Shown here: positions 1 through 11,204 of the stretch, in pieces
Layout: each line of letters starts with the position of its first letter
Numbering within the stretch: the first letter of the stretch is position 1
Source: Saccharomycopsis fibuligera x Saccharomycopsis cf. fibuligera
Lineage: Eukaryota > Ascomycota > Saccharomycetes > Ascoideales > Saccharomycopsidaceae
Assembly: GCA_001936135.1 (NCBI GenBank)
Contig: CP012818.1
Coordinates: 1,240,001 to 1,304,000, forward strand
Length of the DNA: 64,000 bases
Reading direction: 5' to 3'
The notes under the pieces: generated by a model
What the model was told of the DNA's origin: nothing
What the model saw: the letters and a program-made list of their open reading frames with translations, nothing else
The model's database searches: none
Made by a program: the position numbers and the translations under genes

Positions 1-940
1 ATTCTAATGTATTTTGGTCTGTGCGTATGTACCGCAAGTATATCTACCCTTTGGGGTAACTCAGATAACAGCACACACAAAAAAGAAGCAAAAAGTAAAA
101 CAAATATATAAACATTAAGCTAAAATCACCATTGAACAACCCAAGTAGAATGAAAAACACACCCGAAATCTTGCTACTTTCCTACTATAATCTTGGGGTA
201 GATACTACCAGTTGGTAGGCTCTTGGAGCATTTGTAATTTACCTCGATCGCAAGTTTATGCTATTTCGGGATCATTGTTTGTCGTAAGAATATTATGTTT
301 ATATCGGTTACAGGCTGACTGTGTCAGACCAATATACATTTAAAGCTGCGGATCGCTTAAGAGCGCCTTTATTTGTCCTATCTAAATGCTGTCGTCCGCT
401 TCAATTATATATTGTAAGTATATCCTTGTAAATCTAAATTATATACGCTCTGGCACTACGTAACCGGTACTAAAGAAATTAATTAAGGGTGCTGAACTTG
501 TGTTTCGCGGCAAGGGCTTTTGCTGCAAATTAATTAACAACCAGATTAAGACAAACGTAACGAGATTGATTCCAAAAAGTAGACTCTTCACGGGAATAAA
601 TAAATGTTTTGTACCGTACCGATATTGGACAATTAGTCGCTTTCTTTTTGTCCTTTTACACATTTCTATATGCTGGTCTTTTCCATCAATGCCGTGCAAC
701 GCCTACTATCAGTATGCAAACGCTGTTTCAAAGAAGAGCAAAACCTAAGGGAAATGGTTTTACGATCAACAAACAACAAGAATAGAACAACCACTTAAAT
801 TCAGCGAAAATCAATTTTATTATGCTCATATAACGCAAATTAAGATAGCTTGTTATCCGAATTGTCATTGCGTCTTGTAAATCTTTAATTTTTTTAATCT
901 CTTTCTAATTAATTGCTGCAAATAAGCCCAGCGACAATAA
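1..940. other. intergenic region, no gene seen
   Basis: Two overlapping short open frames on opposite strands (about 80 codons, 439-748) show no recognisable motif and look like chance frames. The stretch lies 3' of the RhoGEF-like gene, which ends at 941. I see no tRNA or other RNA gene. Confidence 0.5.
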
Positions 941-3900
941 TCACTTTCTGACAAGTTCCAAAAGAACCTGTCTGCGGCTTTCTTGAAACGTTGAAATGAC
1001 TCTTACTGCGCTATCGGCAGGTCCTGACCCACCACCAGTAATATGCAAATTACGCCCAAATAACACTTGTGCCAAAATTCCAGCCTTAGGTCCCGTTGCA
1101 AAGACTTTGTAAATCTCGAGACTATGTTTTGTACATATAATTAAATGACCATCTTGATATGCTGCACCGTTACAACAGACAGCGTCAAACTCAATAAATT
1201 CGGCTCTAGAAAAATAACCATGGTCGTTACAGAAGACAGCCATGTGGTCTAAGACAACCAACGTTTCACCGGTTCGCATTCCAAAAACCGCAACTGGTTG
1301 TGCCGTCAGTAACGATTGCGTGATCCGAACTAAGCTGCTGCTTAAGGTGTTTGGTAGAGTACCTTTGTTCTCATTATTGGTTCTAATGTTGATACTGTTA
1401 TCCCTTTGTGGCCCTAAGTTAATAAGCGGCTGCGGAAATCTCGTAAGTTCAGTTGGCTGCTTCTTGCTTTTAAATGTATATTTATAAAACTGCTGATTAT
1501 CCACACGCAAAAATATATCAGAGTCAATTGTATCGCATTTACTTGCTTCAGACCCAAGTTTTTCTTGAATGTCGGTAAGCTTGTGTACTACTGTTTCCAC
1601 AATCTGTTGATTTTGAATTCTGATTCTCGTAATGTAAACGATATTGTGACTTAGACTGCTGCTTTTCAAATAAGCTAATGCTTCAAAGTTATTGAACTTT
1701 AAGCATCCAAAATCAAGTACATCTTTTGAAATCAAGCTGGATTTTAACTTGGGCAATTTTTTGTTAAAAAAAAGTACCACATCATTGAAAGATAAACATA
1801 CCAACTTCTTGTATGCCAATAATACAAGAACATTATCGTCTTTCAAAAATCCAAACTTCCGTACTCCTTCATAAGAAAGAAGCTTTTTCCATTTTTTACT
1901 ATCAGAAACACACCTAGCGTATACTGCATTGCTCAACCCAATAATCTCATATTCCTTTTGTTTATGTTTTAGTGTTATTGTGCCAATAATTGTGCCATTT
2001 AGCATATAAGTGGCCAGCTTTGGCAAACTTTTGAGTACTTTAACTACATCATTGGGATATGAGGCTCCTGGATAATAAAGCCCCTCATAAGAAGATAATG
2101 ATTCTGCAATGTAATTAAGTTTGAATACTGACAGCCGCTGCATTTTATCAAAAAATGATTTTCGAGCTTCAGCAACTTTTTTGATCCATTCTTGATCTTG
2201 TCCTCTATAGACAATAACAGAAGTCATATAATCTTCTGCGATGTTAAATATCCGAAGCTCAGATATCTTAGCATTAGAAAAGCTGTCTTTGCCCCCATAA
2301 TTGCTTCCTCCTGGTGCTTTGAAGTTCAATCTCACAGATTTACTTTTGTACTCTTTTATTTTGCTATTCGCAACAAGATACCGCACCGGAATCGGATTTT
2401 CAATCACTTTATAATTATGTCTTATAAAATCAATCTCGCATACTAAGAATCTCGACGAAAACAACAAAAGATACAAGTTTTTTGAGTCTGATGCACTTCT
2501 TTTTGCCAGATTTTCACATATAATGAAATCATTATCATCAAATTCAGTATTCACATTGTAATTAAGAGGCGAAAATGTAATTTTTTTGAAAAGTTCCCGA
2601 CTATCGTACATCCTTTTCCACTTGTTCAACTTTGCAGCAAAGTCCCTTAATTTTTGTAGCACTTTATCGACTTGATTCCATTCGTTAGACCCTGGTACAG
2701 AAAGCTTTTTAATCTTTTCAAAAGTTGGTACCATGATAATTGCGTCATCAACGAACGCATTGTAGAAATTCTTTTGTGCAATATAAGAGTTATGACTTTT
2801 AAACCATGCGAAAAATTTAGATTGAGGCTTCTCTCTTTCGAAATTAATAAACACTAACAATGCAGCCTTATTTTTCACTTGTTCTTTATAAACACTTTGA
2901 GAATTGTCAAGCCATTTGAGAAAAGGGTTCCAGTAGTCTCTTTCGATATGTTTGCCTTGCTCGGCTAGTATTTCTTTAAGTGGCTCCAACAAGTATTTTT
3001 TCTTTAATTTTCCAATTTCCTCTACTGATTCAAATGCATATTTATAAAAAACAGCTGGCCTTAATGGATAAGCGAGTGTTTTTTCCTGTTTGAGAAAATC
3101 TTTACCAACGGTATTTACGAAAATAGAGTGATTTTCCACGTCTCGATGCGCTGTGGCAATAAGCTCGAAAATAGCCGAGCTTTTATCGATTTTAGCTTTA
3201 TCAAGCGTTTGCAATTCTTGTGGAGGGATCTCCCAGTATATATGCCATCTTTGGTTAAGTTGCTTGGAAAGATCGAATTTGCGCCGATTAAAAGGACAAT
3301 CAAAATCATAGCATTTGTGAAGGGAATATAGTCTATTATTGAGATTTGTACTGATATGATTGTAGTGGGTAGAGTAACATGTTGTTAAGCGCGGAATCAC
3401 TCCGCTTATTGAAGCTTCATCATTAATGAAAACTTGATGATTGAATGCCTCAATGAAGCATTCATGCTGCTTAAATTCGTAGACAATCAAATCAATAGTT
3501 TCCAAAAGTTCATAGTCGTCAAACTTCTGACAATAAAATTTGACAATTAAAGATAAATACTGCCGCACCTCTACTTCTGCAAATAAAGCTTTCTCAAACC
3601 AATTAGGTAAATTTAGGACCCACCTGAATAGTGACGATAGGGCCCAAATGTCCTTACACTGCAAAATTCTAACTATGCTGAGAGTAACACCTTCATAATC
3701 AACATGCTCATCTGTTGAGTGGTCTACTAAGTCTTGGAAAATGAGATCTTCTTTGGTTTTCAAGTGATTTTTAAACAGTGAAGCATCGACACCCATAGTT
3801 GCGTTTCCTAAATTCACATTAACAAATGGTGACACTGCAGTGCTATCATTGAGAGGATCATCGGGATCTAGTTGATCCTCATAGATATCATCGTCATCAT

Positions 3901-4348
3901 CGGTATCACTTTCATCATCATCGGTATCATCAGAGTACCTCGAATCAAGTGAAAGAGCACCAGATGTTTGTAAGGCGTAAATGTAATTTGATAGATTTTC
4001 TGGAGATTTCGCTATCGGAGGTGTCGTCCAAGTTTCTTTATTAGGCTCAATTAAACAATTGGGCACATAGATTTTATTATTGCTGTTATGATTTGATAAA
4101 AAACCCGTGTTTTGAACAGTGTCTTCAAAACTAATTCCTTGCGAATCCGAAAGCTGCATCAAACCTCGTTGAGTTTCGAACACATTTGAATTAGGCGTCA
4201 GGGCCGCTGAAGGCGTAGCTGGCGTTTGAAAAGAGTTTTGTCGCACATCGGTAAGATCAATAGGAAGGGCTCTTGAGTTTTCCAGGATAGAGTCAATTGA
4301 ACCTGACCTCAAATGGAGCAGGTTGACAAAGTTAGACAAGTCAGACAT
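941..4348 (-). CDS. CNH-domain RhoGEF-like protein with degenerate GEF core (ROM2/TUS1 type)
   Basis: A 1135-residue protein starting at ATG 4348. An Asp/Glu/Ser-rich stretch lies near residues 140-165. A helical region around 370-590 matches the layout of a Dbl-homology (RhoGEF) domain: FELI and a following helix correspond to FETI...TERDFV in ROM2. A PH-like region follows (about 600-745), and the C-terminal third resembles a CNH (citron homology) domain, ending near 1110. RhoGEF-PH-CNH order is typical of yeast Rom1/Rom2 and Tus1, which activate Rho1 at sites of wall growth. The conserved CR1 Glu (TE in ROM2) appears as TA here, and the CR3 motif (KPxxRxxRYPLLL) is hardly recognisable, so exchange activity is doubtful. 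A clear ROM2 lies at 30.3-34.6 kb, so this is a paralogue. TUS1 is the best guess but not certain. Confidence 0.6.
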   Translation of the reverse strand: MSDLSNFVNLLHLRSGSIDSILENSRALPIDLTDVRQNSFQTPATPSAALTPNSNVFETQRGLMQLSDSQGISFEDTVQNTGFLSNHNSNNKIYVPNCLIEPNKETWTTPPIAKSPENLSNYIYALQTSGALSLDSRYSDDTDDDESDTDDDDDIYEDQLDPDDPLNDSTAVSPFVNVNLGNATMGVDASLFKNHLKTKEDLIFQDLVDHSTDEHVDYEGVTLSIVRILQCKDIWALSSLFRWVLNLPNWFEKALFAEVEVRQYLSLIVKFYCQKFDDYELLETIDLIVYEFKQHECFIEAFNHQVFINDEASISGVIPRLTTCYSTHYNHISTNLNNRLYSLHKCYDFDCPFNRRKFDLSKQLNQRWHIYWEIPPQELQTLDKAKIDKSSAIFELIATAHRDVENHSIFVNTVGKDFLKQEKTLAYPLRPAVFYKYAFESVEEIGKLKKKYLLEPLKEILAEQGKHIERDYWNPFLKWLDNSQSVYKEQVKNKAALLVFINFEREKPQSKFFAWFKSHNSYIAQKNFYNAFVDDAIIMVPTFEKIKKLSVPGSNEWNQVDKVLQKLRDFAAKLNKWKRMYDSRELFKKITFSPLNYNVNTEFDDNDFIICENLAKRSASDSKNLYLLLFSSRFLVCEIDFIRHNYKVIENPIPVRYLVANSKIKEYKSKSVRLNFKAPGGSNYGGKDSFSNAKISELRIFNIAEDYMTSVIVYRGQDQEWIKKVAEARKSFFDKMQRLSVFKLNYIAESLSSYEGLYYPGASYPNDVVKVLKSLPKLATYMLNGTIIGTITLKHKQKEYEIIGLSNAVYARCVSDSKKWKKLLSYEGVRKFGFLKDDNVLVLLAYKKLVCLSFNDVVLFFNKKLPKLKSSLISKDVLDFGCLKFNNFEALAYLKSSSLSHNIVYITRIRIQNQQIVETVVHKLTDIQEKLGSEASKCDTIDSDIFLRVDNQQFYKYTFKSKKQPTELTRFPQPLINLGPQRDNSINIRTNNENKGTLPNTLSSSLVRITQSLLTAQPVAVFGMRTGETLVVLDHMAVFCNDHGYFSRAEFIEFDAVCCNGAAYQDGHLIICTKHSLEIYKVFATGPKAGILAQVLFGRNLHITGGGSGPADSAVRVISTFQESRRQVLLELVRK

Positions 4349-5026
4349 TCACGGAGTTTGAATTAAGCTTTTGACTATTACTGTGTCTTGCCCTTTACTT
4401 ATCGTAGTGTTTTGATTTAAGTTTATGTTATGTGCAACGAAAAGTAGCCCAAGCGCCTCTCTCAAGTATGATAAAGAATACTAATATAAATACCTTTGAT
4501 AAGACGAGATAAAATAACTCTTAAAATGTATGCGTGATCCGCTATCGATGAACCCACTAAGTGAACCCGTCGTCAATGTGTTTAATCCAAAACAGCGGAA
4601 TATTTGACTTTACTACTACAGATCAAAAAAAATATAGCCCACATCACATGCCTAATCACAGCCGCGATGCTCAACGGGCGATGAGCAGCATCTTCTGAGC
4701 AGTATCAAAGCCATGTAGTTTATTGTCAGAAAAAGAAAGATTATAACGTGCTTGAAAATATAATACATAAAAGAATCAAAATAATAGAGCCAAAAGGCAA
4801 ATAACAAGGTTGTAAAGTTATGATTATTGGAGATGAATCAATTTTATGATGAAGTAGCTGCTTGGGCGTTCATATTTATCAGCTTGTCCGAAATGAAAAT
4901 ATATAGCTGCCTTAGACACATTCATCTTTGCTTATAAAGTATGATTATGATAAAAACAGTGTTATTTCGGAGATGATCAATATCTTGAACTCTCTATAAA
5001 ATTTCCTCGCCGGTTGAAGTATTCCA
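4349..5026. other. intergenic region between two minus-strand genes
   Basis: This 678-bp AT-rich spacer should hold the RhoGEF-like gene's promoter next to 4348 and the U2AF35 gene's 3' end next to 5027. No open frame or RNA gene is supported. Confidence 0.4.
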
Positions 5027-5632
5027 TTACTTGCGCGACAAGCCCACATGAAGTCTTTTCTCTTTAAAATATTTCTCTTGGCTAAGCATCAAGCTCTTCA
5101 CCAACTGAGGGTCTGGCTTCTTTGAATGCATGAAATTGCACATTCCTTTCCGTTCACAACTTTTGGTAAAATGCAGACGACAACAACTACTACTGAAATT
5201 CTGCACTGGACTTAATTCAGCATAGATAGGACGGCCGTCATACCAACGGTTATTGAGGTTCTGTACTACTTTATCGGCCATTTGTTCCGTGGCGAACTTG
5301 ATGTAAACGTTACCGTTTAAATGATCATTGGCATTTTCACATACCACAATATCTTCAACTTGAGCTCCAAGTAACGCACACTCTACAAACACATCTTCAA
5401 AAAAGTGGGCAAATTGTAAGTCTATTTGGTCCTGAGTTAGCTGGGATTTTAAAGTCTCATCAAGCTCTGGATTTTGGTAAAAATTTGGACACATTATGGT
5501 CTTCGAAGCCTTGGGCTTTATGTGTTTTCGAGAGCACTTCTCGCCGTGTCGGCAAGCGCCTATTTTGTAGTAGAAGGCACAGTTCACCTTATCCTGTTCT
5601 GTTCCTAGATTGCTATCTCTATGCGAAACCAT
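5027..5632 (-). CDS. U2AF small subunit (U2AF35-like splicing factor)
   Basis: A 201-residue protein that closely follows the U2AF35 core. The first CCCH zinc finger begins CAFYYKIGACRHGEKC (about 18-37). A U2AF-homology RRM follows (about 45-145), with GNVYIKFATEQ and NNRWYDGRPIYAELSPV, and then a second CCCH finger with CC...C...CNFMH (about 148-170). In the family this subunit binds the 3' splice-site AG and pairs with the large U2AF subunit. The C-terminal RS domain of animal U2AF35 is absent; the chain ends about 30 residues after finger 2. S. cerevisiae lacks this gene. The first residues (MVSHRDSNLG) replace the usual MAEYLASIFG; I found no convincing upstream exon, so the ATG at 5632 is kept. 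The name is firm, the exact N-terminus less so. Confidence 0.9.
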   Translation of the reverse strand: MVSHRDSNLGTEQDKVNCAFYYKIGACRHGEKCSRKHIKPKASKTIMCPNFYQNPELDETLKSQLTQDQIDLQFAHFFEDVFVECALLGAQVEDIVVCENANDHLNGNVYIKFATEQMADKVVQNLNNRWYDGRPIYAELSPVQNFSSSCCRLHFTKSCERKGMCNFMHSKKPDPQLVKSLMLSQEKYFKEKRLHVGLSRK

Positions 5633-5976
5633 TATTGTATGATATTGAATATGAGTATTTGGATACTATGTAGGAGATAGCGGTCGTAAAACGTGGGGTT
5701 GTTGATCAAAGAGAAAATATTTGTACACTCTGCTTTGAGCTCTTCACATGGTAGTTTATGCTCTCTTTATCTTTTTTTTTTTTTTTTTTTCTTTATATGC
5801 ATAAGAACATAGTGCGCTTAGTAATACTACTTATGCACGCCACCGCTTCACACTACAATTATTCTCAGCTAACATGAACTACAATTTATACAAATGAGTG
5901 TAGACTGTCAATTTTCTATATCGGATATGAATTATATTCAAAAGAAAACAATCGCTTGGAAATCAAACTTAAATCG
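5633..5976. other. short intergenic region with a T tract
   Basis: This 344-bp spacer lies between the U2AF35 start (right-hand end of that minus-strand gene) and the 3' end of the exchanger gene. It contains a run of about 19 T at 5772-5790. No gene is seen. Confidence 0.4.
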
Positions 5977-7833
5977 CTATACCATGAAATAAATCAACAT
6001 TGCACATACAATGTAATTGACTAGCAAAATCGAGCCAGTCGCAAAATATGCTTTACCGTTCCAAATACAGAACGAAGCTAGGATGGAGGCGCAAAACATA
6101 GTTTCGCAATAAGTATTTTCGTACAAAAACGAATATGGACTCTTGGTTGCCGCAGCTATCAATATTAAAAATGGAACAATCAAGAAATTAATCTGGATAG
6201 CCGAGCCAACAGCAATGTTCATGGCTAATTCCATTTGGCCCTTATAAGCAACAATAATGGAAGTAACATGCTCTGCTGCGTTACTGAAAATAGGAATCAA
6301 AATAACAGTGATGAAAGTTTTTGGAATATGGGTTTTTTCAGAAAAATCATTCAAGGAATCTAATAAGTAGTCAGAGTTGAAAGAAGCAACAACCGTAACG
6401 GTTAACAAAAAAAAGGCGTAAATGAAAACATCCTTAAATTTGGCCCAAATACTAGCGCGTTTATCAACCTGCTTAGATTCCTCGGAGGCAACATTTGGCT
6501 CATCAGTAACAGGTTGGGTCGGCGAAGGCTTAGGAAGGTCATGTAACTGAATTCCTTCCCCAGTGGGATCAGTAGCAGTATTTGATTGAATAATAGCTGT
6601 AGATTCATTAATCTTATTTTTACCATTATCATAAACCGAATATTTGACATTTTCCATTGACCTTGAAGTACCGGTCATATAAGTATTAGAGTCTGACAAC
6701 GCAGAAATGGTGTCGTTCCCTTCTAATCTATTAGTCGCTGAGAATCTAACAACAGAAGGAGTGCTACTACCACTGTCAAACATGTTTTTTTCAACATCCT
6801 TTTTATTAGTAGCATCAAGCAATAGCTTTTTGTGTTGATATGGAATAATCAAATAAAGTAAATACAACATCAAATGCAAAACTGCCATACCTCTAGAAAC
6901 TTTCAAAATTGCACTAGAAGGATGAGAACTAGAACTACCAGTAAATTGGGATGTGTAATTTGAGTTGTAGTTAAGGGTGTAAATCATTTTAGCAATGAAA
7001 CCACTGAAAACCATGAAAATAACATTGAAATAACTGCTAAATTTGTTAAAGCTTAATTGCTTCTTTTTGAAAGATGCAAAAAAAAACGCACAACCTAAAA
7101 TCAATTGAGTTGTTGCTAACCAGGAACCAACCATAGAACCTTGGACCGTATCCAACTGACCCTTGAAAAGAGCCAATATGGAAAAAATCAATTCAATAGC
7201 ATTCCCAAAAGTGATATTAAGAAGACCACCAATGGTTGGATTGGTCAAGTCGGCTAAAGATTCTGTCAAGTAACTGATAATAACAGATAAAGGAACAATA
7301 GCTAAAATGTTACAAACAAAAACCACGATTGTATGGTCTTTGCCAACATTACCCAAAACAATACCTGCAATGATAAATGGATATAAAATGGAAAAATAGC
7401 CAGCGGCACCAATAACTTCAAGGATCTTATTTTTCTTTGCCTTTTCATCAAAACAATTTTGAAATGCAATAATTTGCTTGAAAGGGGGATAGCTGTCAAA
7501 CTTGGAGGCAAAAGTGGCAAATTTGGATTTGACCCTCTTTAGCAACTTGTGATGATTGATATTATCAGCATTATCATTATCGTAGTAAAGGGATGGATAC
7601 TTCGACAATTCTTGATGAACATGAATAGAAATCAACTTTTGAATTTCATCTTGAGAAACGGCAGTGAAACGGGAGTTGCTAGAGTCTGACGAAGAGCTTG
7701 AAACGCCTGATTGATAGGCGCTCAATGGGGTAAATGAAGTATCTTTTTGAAAATCCGAAGATTGTCTAGATGGGTGTTGAGAGAGATTTAAGTTGTCGGC
7801 ACAAACATTTTGAGATATGGGAGGTTTATTCAT
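5977..7833 (-). CDS. VCX1: Ca2+/H+ exchanger of the CaCA/CAX family (VCX1-like)
   Basis: A 618-residue polytopic membrane protein. Both signature alpha repeats are present. GGLLNITFGNAIELIFSI lies near residue 200, with the acidic GNAxE core. A second copy, SNAAEHVTSIIVAYKGQ, lies near 515, followed by MNIAVGSAIQI. Family members exchange cytosolic Ca2+ for vacuolar H+. The soluble N-terminus (about 1-130) is Ser-rich and polar. A long Ser/Thr/Asn-rich linker of about 130 residues (roughly 340-470) separates the two halves, so the protein is much longer than S. cerevisiae Vcx1 (411 residues). Five to six hydrophobic segments can be seen in each half. Vnx1-like cation exchangers are an alternative, but the clean GNAxE and NAAEH motifs favour a CAX Ca2+/H+ antiporter. 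Confidence 0.85.
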   Translation of the reverse strand: MNKPPISQNVCADNLNLSQHPSRQSSDFQKDTSFTPLSAYQSGVSSSSSDSSNSRFTAVSQDEIQKLISIHVHQELSKYPSLYYDNDNADNINHHKLLKRVKSKFATFASKFDSYPPFKQIIAFQNCFDEKAKKNKILEVIGAAGYFSILYPFIIAGIVLGNVGKDHTIVVFVCNILAIVPLSVIISYLTESLADLTNPTIGGLLNITFGNAIELIFSILALFKGQLDTVQGSMVGSWLATTQLILGCAFFFASFKKKQLSFNKFSSYFNVIFMVFSGFIAKMIYTLNYNSNYTSQFTGSSSSHPSSAILKVSRGMAVLHLMLYLLYLIIPYQHKKLLLDATNKKDVEKNMFDSGSSTPSVVRFSATNRLEGNDTISALSDSNTYMTGTSRSMENVKYSVYDNGKNKINESTAIIQSNTATDPTGEGIQLHDLPKPSPTQPVTDEPNVASEESKQVDKRASIWAKFKDVFIYAFFLLTVTVVASFNSDYLLDSLNDFSEKTHIPKTFITVILIPIFSNAAEHVTSIIVAYKGQMELAMNIAVGSAIQINFLIVPFLILIAAATKSPYSFLYENTYCETMFCASILASFCIWNGKAYFATGSILLVNYIVCAMLIYFMV

Positions 7834-9764
7834 CTAGGATCAAAAAAAAAAAAAGATAACGGAGATTGAAACTTTGGAGATTATGTGTTCTAAAAAATAA
7901 GCCGCGATGAGCTGAGATCTATAAGGGAAAACAAAAATTGAGTCGGAAGTTGACTTGCTAAGTGAAAAAAGAATAAATGGGAGAAAACAAGAAGTATATC
8001 AAAAAAAAAGTCTTAAATAATTGAGACAAGGAACACAAAGCAAAGTTGGAAGGAGCAGGACCCCAGCTTTTTAAGTATCAATTTTTAGTCCCTACCCAAT
8101 GTGTGTACGGCCATTCACATTTGTCTCCGCCAACAGCAGCTAAGATTGCATGCTAAATCCGATAGGTTATTGTAGAAGCGATAGCTTTCGCATCCTGACT
8201 AAGCAGCATCCCTGTCACGCCCCAGCAATTCGCAGCGACTGTGCCACTTTTTGATGTGTGACGATGCATTACAATGTAGGAATATGCCATGACGCTTACT
8301 TTTGGAGTGATACATGCAGGCCAATGACTTCATTTTCGCGGGGCACACCAGGCCCGTTGGATTATGTAAGCTAGGACGTAGCAAAGATTTGGACCATCAT
8401 TTATTAACGGTAACTAGGTTTTTACTACAGTGATGACGAGATGGTCAGCGAAAGATTTTTGATAAAGTTTTTCAAACTTATCTGACTTTACTAATCTGAC
8501 CAAACATAGCTTTCCTTAATCAGTAATCGGTACTTGCCAACTATTGCTGGTGACACGATGGATGGATAACGTTTTAAGGTACGCGGCTATTGTTGTCGCC
8601 AAATTCAAACGCAGGAAAAAACGTATCTGGCAATCAATTATATATAACGAGAAGAATAGGGTATATGTAAATTGAGAAAAATTAAATACTTTAAGTATGC
8701 TGATAAACATAAAAAATAATTTGTTTGTTTCGTCAAATCATCCCTCGGCATTGTCTTCAACTCAAAAATTTGCCCAGATCATTTGAAATTCGAAAGTTTT
8801 GCTTTTGTCCGATTTCACAATCAATTGTTGAAAATCATTTACAAACAGAAAATCATGTTTGCGTTTTTATTTCTTTTCATATAAGCAACCAATGGCAACG
8901 CTCCTTAGCCAAGATTTTTTATAGCTAAAAACGACTAAAACGCTCACTGTGTGTTAGTGGCGGAATGTAAATGTTCTTATTTTTGCGTTCAAGCTTGTAG
9001 GGTGAATGCCGTCCGACTAGCAACCGCAGCTTTGGCGCAAAGATTCATGCTATTGAGCTAACTAGCGTGATATATTCGTGATATTTGTCGGTAAGAATCA
9101 AACATAAAAAACCTTTCTTAAAAATTTTGTACTATTTGACAGTTTCATTTTTCCTTTTGAATGTGGAACTCTTATCGGTATCAGTTATTGTTCAAATCAG
9201 ATATACTTCTTGGGTTGCGTTCTTTGATAATCCGTTCATTCAATTTCGTATTTCATACGGAGTGCTTTCACGAAATAAACTTCTTTCGATTGTAAGAGAA
9301 TATAGATTCAAGTAATCAAGAAGTCGCAATTTTCGGGATAGGTGTATAGCGTATATGATATATACTGGCAGCATGAAGGAGGACACAACTATATGAAAGA
9401 TAATAAAATAAATGGCAGGTTGAAAGAAAAAGCATACCAATTTCATAAGAATACACTGAAATAGGCAATATATATAATACCTAAAAGCAATTTTTTAGCT
9501 CTACTGCTAAAATTAAAATACAAATACAGCGGTCAAGCAAAAAGACAGACAGAAATTAAAAATCAATAAGAAAAAAAAAATACCGATGTACCAAAAAAGA
9601 ATGCCGAAAATAAACAATAAAAGAAAACAAACAATAGAAAAGAAACGAAATCGCAAAATTACAAAATGAGCAAATCAAGAAATTGGATAGAAAATAACAA
9701 GTTAGAAGGCCTCAGGTATCAGCTATGGAGTAATGCAGTATCTTCTCAATTTGGCGCAAACCAG
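7834..9764. other. 1.9-kb intergenic region, no gene seen
   Basis: Purine-rich leader sequence lies directly upstream of the exchanger start (7834-8060), and AT-rich spacer extends to the 3' end of the Gcr1/Hot1-like gene. The short frames here (60-76 codons) have no recognisable motif and are mutually overlapping. Nothing else is supported. Confidence 0.4.
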
Positions 9765-11152
9765 TCACCTAAGTTCATGAGGTATGTTGTTTTGCAACCA
9801 TGTCATTGATCTTTTAGCAAGTACCCCTTCACGATCATAAATCCTCTCATTTTCCAACTTCGATATAATCTGCGCCACCGTATATTTTCGATCCAAACCT
9901 CTTTCCACCGCCTCATAAATTGGCTTCATTCGGCCGTACTTCTTGGAAACCGGATGGTGCGCCCCGCCTCTCCATTTCGCCCCGTGTTCTTGTTCAAGGA
10001 CTCTAATGGCTGGTCCACCATTATTTCCGTATAAATACTCTCTAACCACTTCTTCCACAGAGTCAGTAACTTTGGTCAATTTGTAAAGCGGTTCAAGTTT
10101 GTGTTTTTTAGCTAGCCGCACACCAACAGGTGATTCTATCGCCTCCGTTCCTAGTGCTTCTGGCGATTCTTCAGGATCTGGATCTGTTGTTGTTGCCGCA
10201 GTACCGGTGTCATTGCTGCCATTAGCGTCACTAACAGCATTAGGATCATTTACATCATTAACATCGTTAACATCATTAGTAGAAGGAGTAGTAGTTGCGT
10301 CAGAAGAAAGGGTTGATGCTCTGGTACGCCTGGTATTGTGTGCATGCATGCGGAGAGTGGCTTGCCCAATATGGTTCGACGTTATTGTTGATGTGGGGCT
10401 TCTAAGAAGAGATGAACTACCCAAAATATTAGAAGGACGATGCGTTAGCTGCAGCGGATGTATGTCTTGTGGTTGCTGTTGCTGTTGCTGCTGTAGTTGA
10501 GCATGGTGGTGCAGGAGGTGTGGCAGTTGATGTTGTGAATGATGTTGGTGTTGCGATTGCGGAGGTAGGCCAAGTGGCTGATGCAGACTTGGATGGTGGT
10601 TTAGCGGAGGCGGTTGTTGATGTGATGGATGGTGCGGTGGAGCTGGCAAAGCCGTTTGTTGTTGCTGATGTGACTGTTGTGGCTGTTGCTGTGGCTGTTG
10701 TTGTGGCTGTTGCTGTGACTGTTGTTGTGACTGTTGTTGCTGACGGCCATAAATGGTATTCGTTGTATCAAGGAGACTGCGACTCAGAGCACTTAAGTTG
10801 GGAAATGAGCCACCGGTACCGTTTAACTGATTGGTGATGTTTTGAATTGATGCAAGATTACCATCGTTAGTGGGCGGTGTGGTATTTGTGTGAATAGCAC
10901 TACTGGCAGTGCCGTTAAGACTTTGATGAAGATTGCCGGACGACAACATATTAGTCTGTAATAAAGCAGCATTGTGACTTGAAGGTCCCGTCATTGTTGT
11001 TCCGACATGCGAGGTAGATATTGGATTGTTATTGCTCGAATTATTGTTACTACCAGTGCCAGAAGGAACATTATTTGTAGGGTTGATGACATTTGCAAGA
11101 GCGTTGGAATGAGTAAGATTATTGCCTGTGTTGTTGGTATTATTATTATTGC

Positions 11153-11204
<52 letters not shown>

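Noticed and set aside
439-748. Overlapping frames of 82-86 codons on both strands
   Set aside because: They are mutually antisense with no motif, and neither shows gene-like composition.
10099-10837. Two plus-strand frames of 122-133 codons
   Set aside because: They are antisense shadows of the Gln/His-rich and repeat regions of the Gcr1/Hot1-like gene.
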